Of a stretch of DNA of 33,387 nucleotides, positions 32,724 through 33,387 are shown piece by piece. Source of the stretch: Bacillota bacterium. Lineage in GTDB: Bacteria; Bacillota; Clostridia; Christensenellales; Aristaeellaceae. A model generated the notes under the pieces. It searched no databases. It was not told where the DNA came from and was given only the letters and a program-made list of their open reading frames with translations. A program made the translations under genes and the position numbers. How positions within the stretch are numbered: position 1 is the first letter of the stretch; each line of letters begins with the position of its first letter. The stretch covers positions 1 to 33,387 of the forward strand of contig JAEZJP010000075.1 of assembly GCA_023415715.1 (NCBI GenBank). Direction: 5' to 3'.

Positions 32724-32752
32724 TTGACTTGCACCAAAATTTGCCGTATGAT
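32724..32752 (+). promoter_or_regulatory. Promoter of the IclR gene
   Basis: -35 TTGACT (32724-32729), spacing 17, -10 TATGAT (32747-32752), about 34 bases before the start codon. Confidence 0.7.
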
Positions 32753-32785
32753 GATGCAAAATCTATCCACAAGGATGTACTTCAA

Positions 32786-33387
32786 ATGACGCAGCGTGAA
32801 CACCGATCTACCGCACGGGTGCTGGATATTCTGGAGCTTATCGCCCAAAGTGGGGATGGGTATACCTTGAGCCAGCTGGCGGAAAAGCTTCAGGCGCCCA
32901 AGAGCAGCCTGTCGCCCATTGTAAAAACGCTGCGGGACAGGCATTTCTTAAGGTACAGCGGCGATTCCCTGCGCTATAAGATCGGCCCTAAATCGTACCA
33001 GGTGGGGATGCAGTTTGTGAACCGAACCAATATGCTGCAACTGGTGGAAAGGGAGATGGACCACATCGTATCCCGCTGCCTGGAGACGGTTTTTTTCGCC
33101 ATTCTGGACAGGGGAAATGTGGTATATCTTTTAAAGAAGGATTCGCCCCAGGCCATCCGCATGATCGCCAATGCGGGGCTCAGCCTGCCGGCCTACGGCA
33201 CGGGCATCGGCAAAGCGCTTTTGATCGACCATAGCCTAAAGGAGCTCATGGCTGCCTATCCCGAAGGTTTGCTACCTCTCACCCCCAACACCGTTACCGA
33301 TTTTAAAACGCTGTATCATCAGCTGGAGGAGTTTAAAAAAGACGACGTTTCCTACGAATGCGAGGAATCCAACAAGGATATCCGCTG
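32786..33387 (+). CDS. IclR-family transcriptional regulator (partial, runs off the window)
   Basis: The first 200 codons of an IclR regulator, open to the right edge. The N-terminal winged HTH (about 5-65) includes RSTARVLDILELIAQ, YTLSQLAEKL and APKSSLSPIVKTL. The effector-binding domain starts near 75, with the family motif LPAYGTGIGKALL near 135-150. AAGGA at 32771-32775 precedes ATG 32786. It is divergent from the dgo operon, and regulators of this family often repress sugar-acid catabolic genes. Repression of dgo relieved by galactonate or a pathway intermediate is inferred. The last part of the effector domain is missing only because the window ends. Confidence 0.9.
   Translation, partial: MTQREHRSTARVLDILELIAQSGDGYTLSQLAEKLQAPKSSLSPIVKTLRDRHFLRYSGDSLRYKIGPKSYQVGMQFVNRTNMLQLVEREMDHIVSRCLETVFFAILDRGNVVYLLKKDSPQAIRMIANAGLSLPAYGTGIGKALLIDHSLKELMAAYPEGLLPLTPNTVTDFKTLYHQLEEFKKDDVSYECEESNKDIR

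Overview
The window looks like part of a chromosome from an anaerobic, fermentative Firmicute, probably a clostridial relative. The signs are S-layer-homology anchoring, a sodium-pump decarboxylase subunit, many AGGAGG-type ribosome sites, a collagen-like surface protein with a peptidase G2 tail, and a galactonate operon. I cannot name the species. It divides into a prophage end (1 to about 15.2 kb) and host genes (15.2 kb to the end).

Prophage end. Positions 1-5377 are the late genes of a tailed phage: a His-rich tail fibre/tip protein, a collagen-like fibre protein, an AT-rich leucine-rich-repeat protein, an NlpC/P60 endolysin with a peptidoglycan-binding domain, and two small membrane proteins (holin type). 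After an intrinsic terminator comes a second late unit: a Gln/Ala-rich coiled-coil protein (5505-6440) translationally coupled to a 1407-residue protein (6437-10660). The large protein has hydrophobic segments, then a coiled-coil 'constant' segment, then a variable C-terminal tip that looks like a toxin. A small CPCC-type gene, the likely immunity gene, follows directly.

Toxin-tip array. Downstream lie two displaced modules (about 12.0-13.25 kb and 13.3-15.0 kb). Each begins with a near-identical copy of part of the constant segment, in frame but without a start codon or ribosome site of its own. Each then encodes an HNH/EndoVII 'WHH' nuclease tip, an SMI1/KNR4 (SUKH) immunity gene, and a short terminator-like hairpin with a shared GGTGC-T(n) ending. 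A truncated IS110-family transposase and the 3' end of another small gene mark a broken module in between. Recombination between the direct repeats would fuse a new nuclease tip, together with its own immunity gene, in frame to the large phage protein. I consider this phage-borne switchable toxin-immunity array the most interesting system in the window.

Host region. A minus-strand operon encodes two unannotated tiny membrane peptides and the beta subunit of a Na+-translocating decarboxylase. It is divergent from a LysR regulator, with overlapping promoters and an inverted-repeat operator. Then come a collagen/YadA-head/peptidase G2 surface protein and a huge SLH-anchored protein with 26 IPT/TIG repeats. 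They are followed by a small two-gene unit behind an SOS-box-like palindrome, a short protein of unknown function and a stand-alone GyrI-like effector-binding protein.

The last part is a De Ley-Doudoroff D-galactonate operon (dgoD-dgoK-KDPGal aldolase) divergent from an IclR regulator that runs off the window. dgoD carries an in-frame amber codon where a tryptophan is expected, with all catalytic residues otherwise intact and in register.
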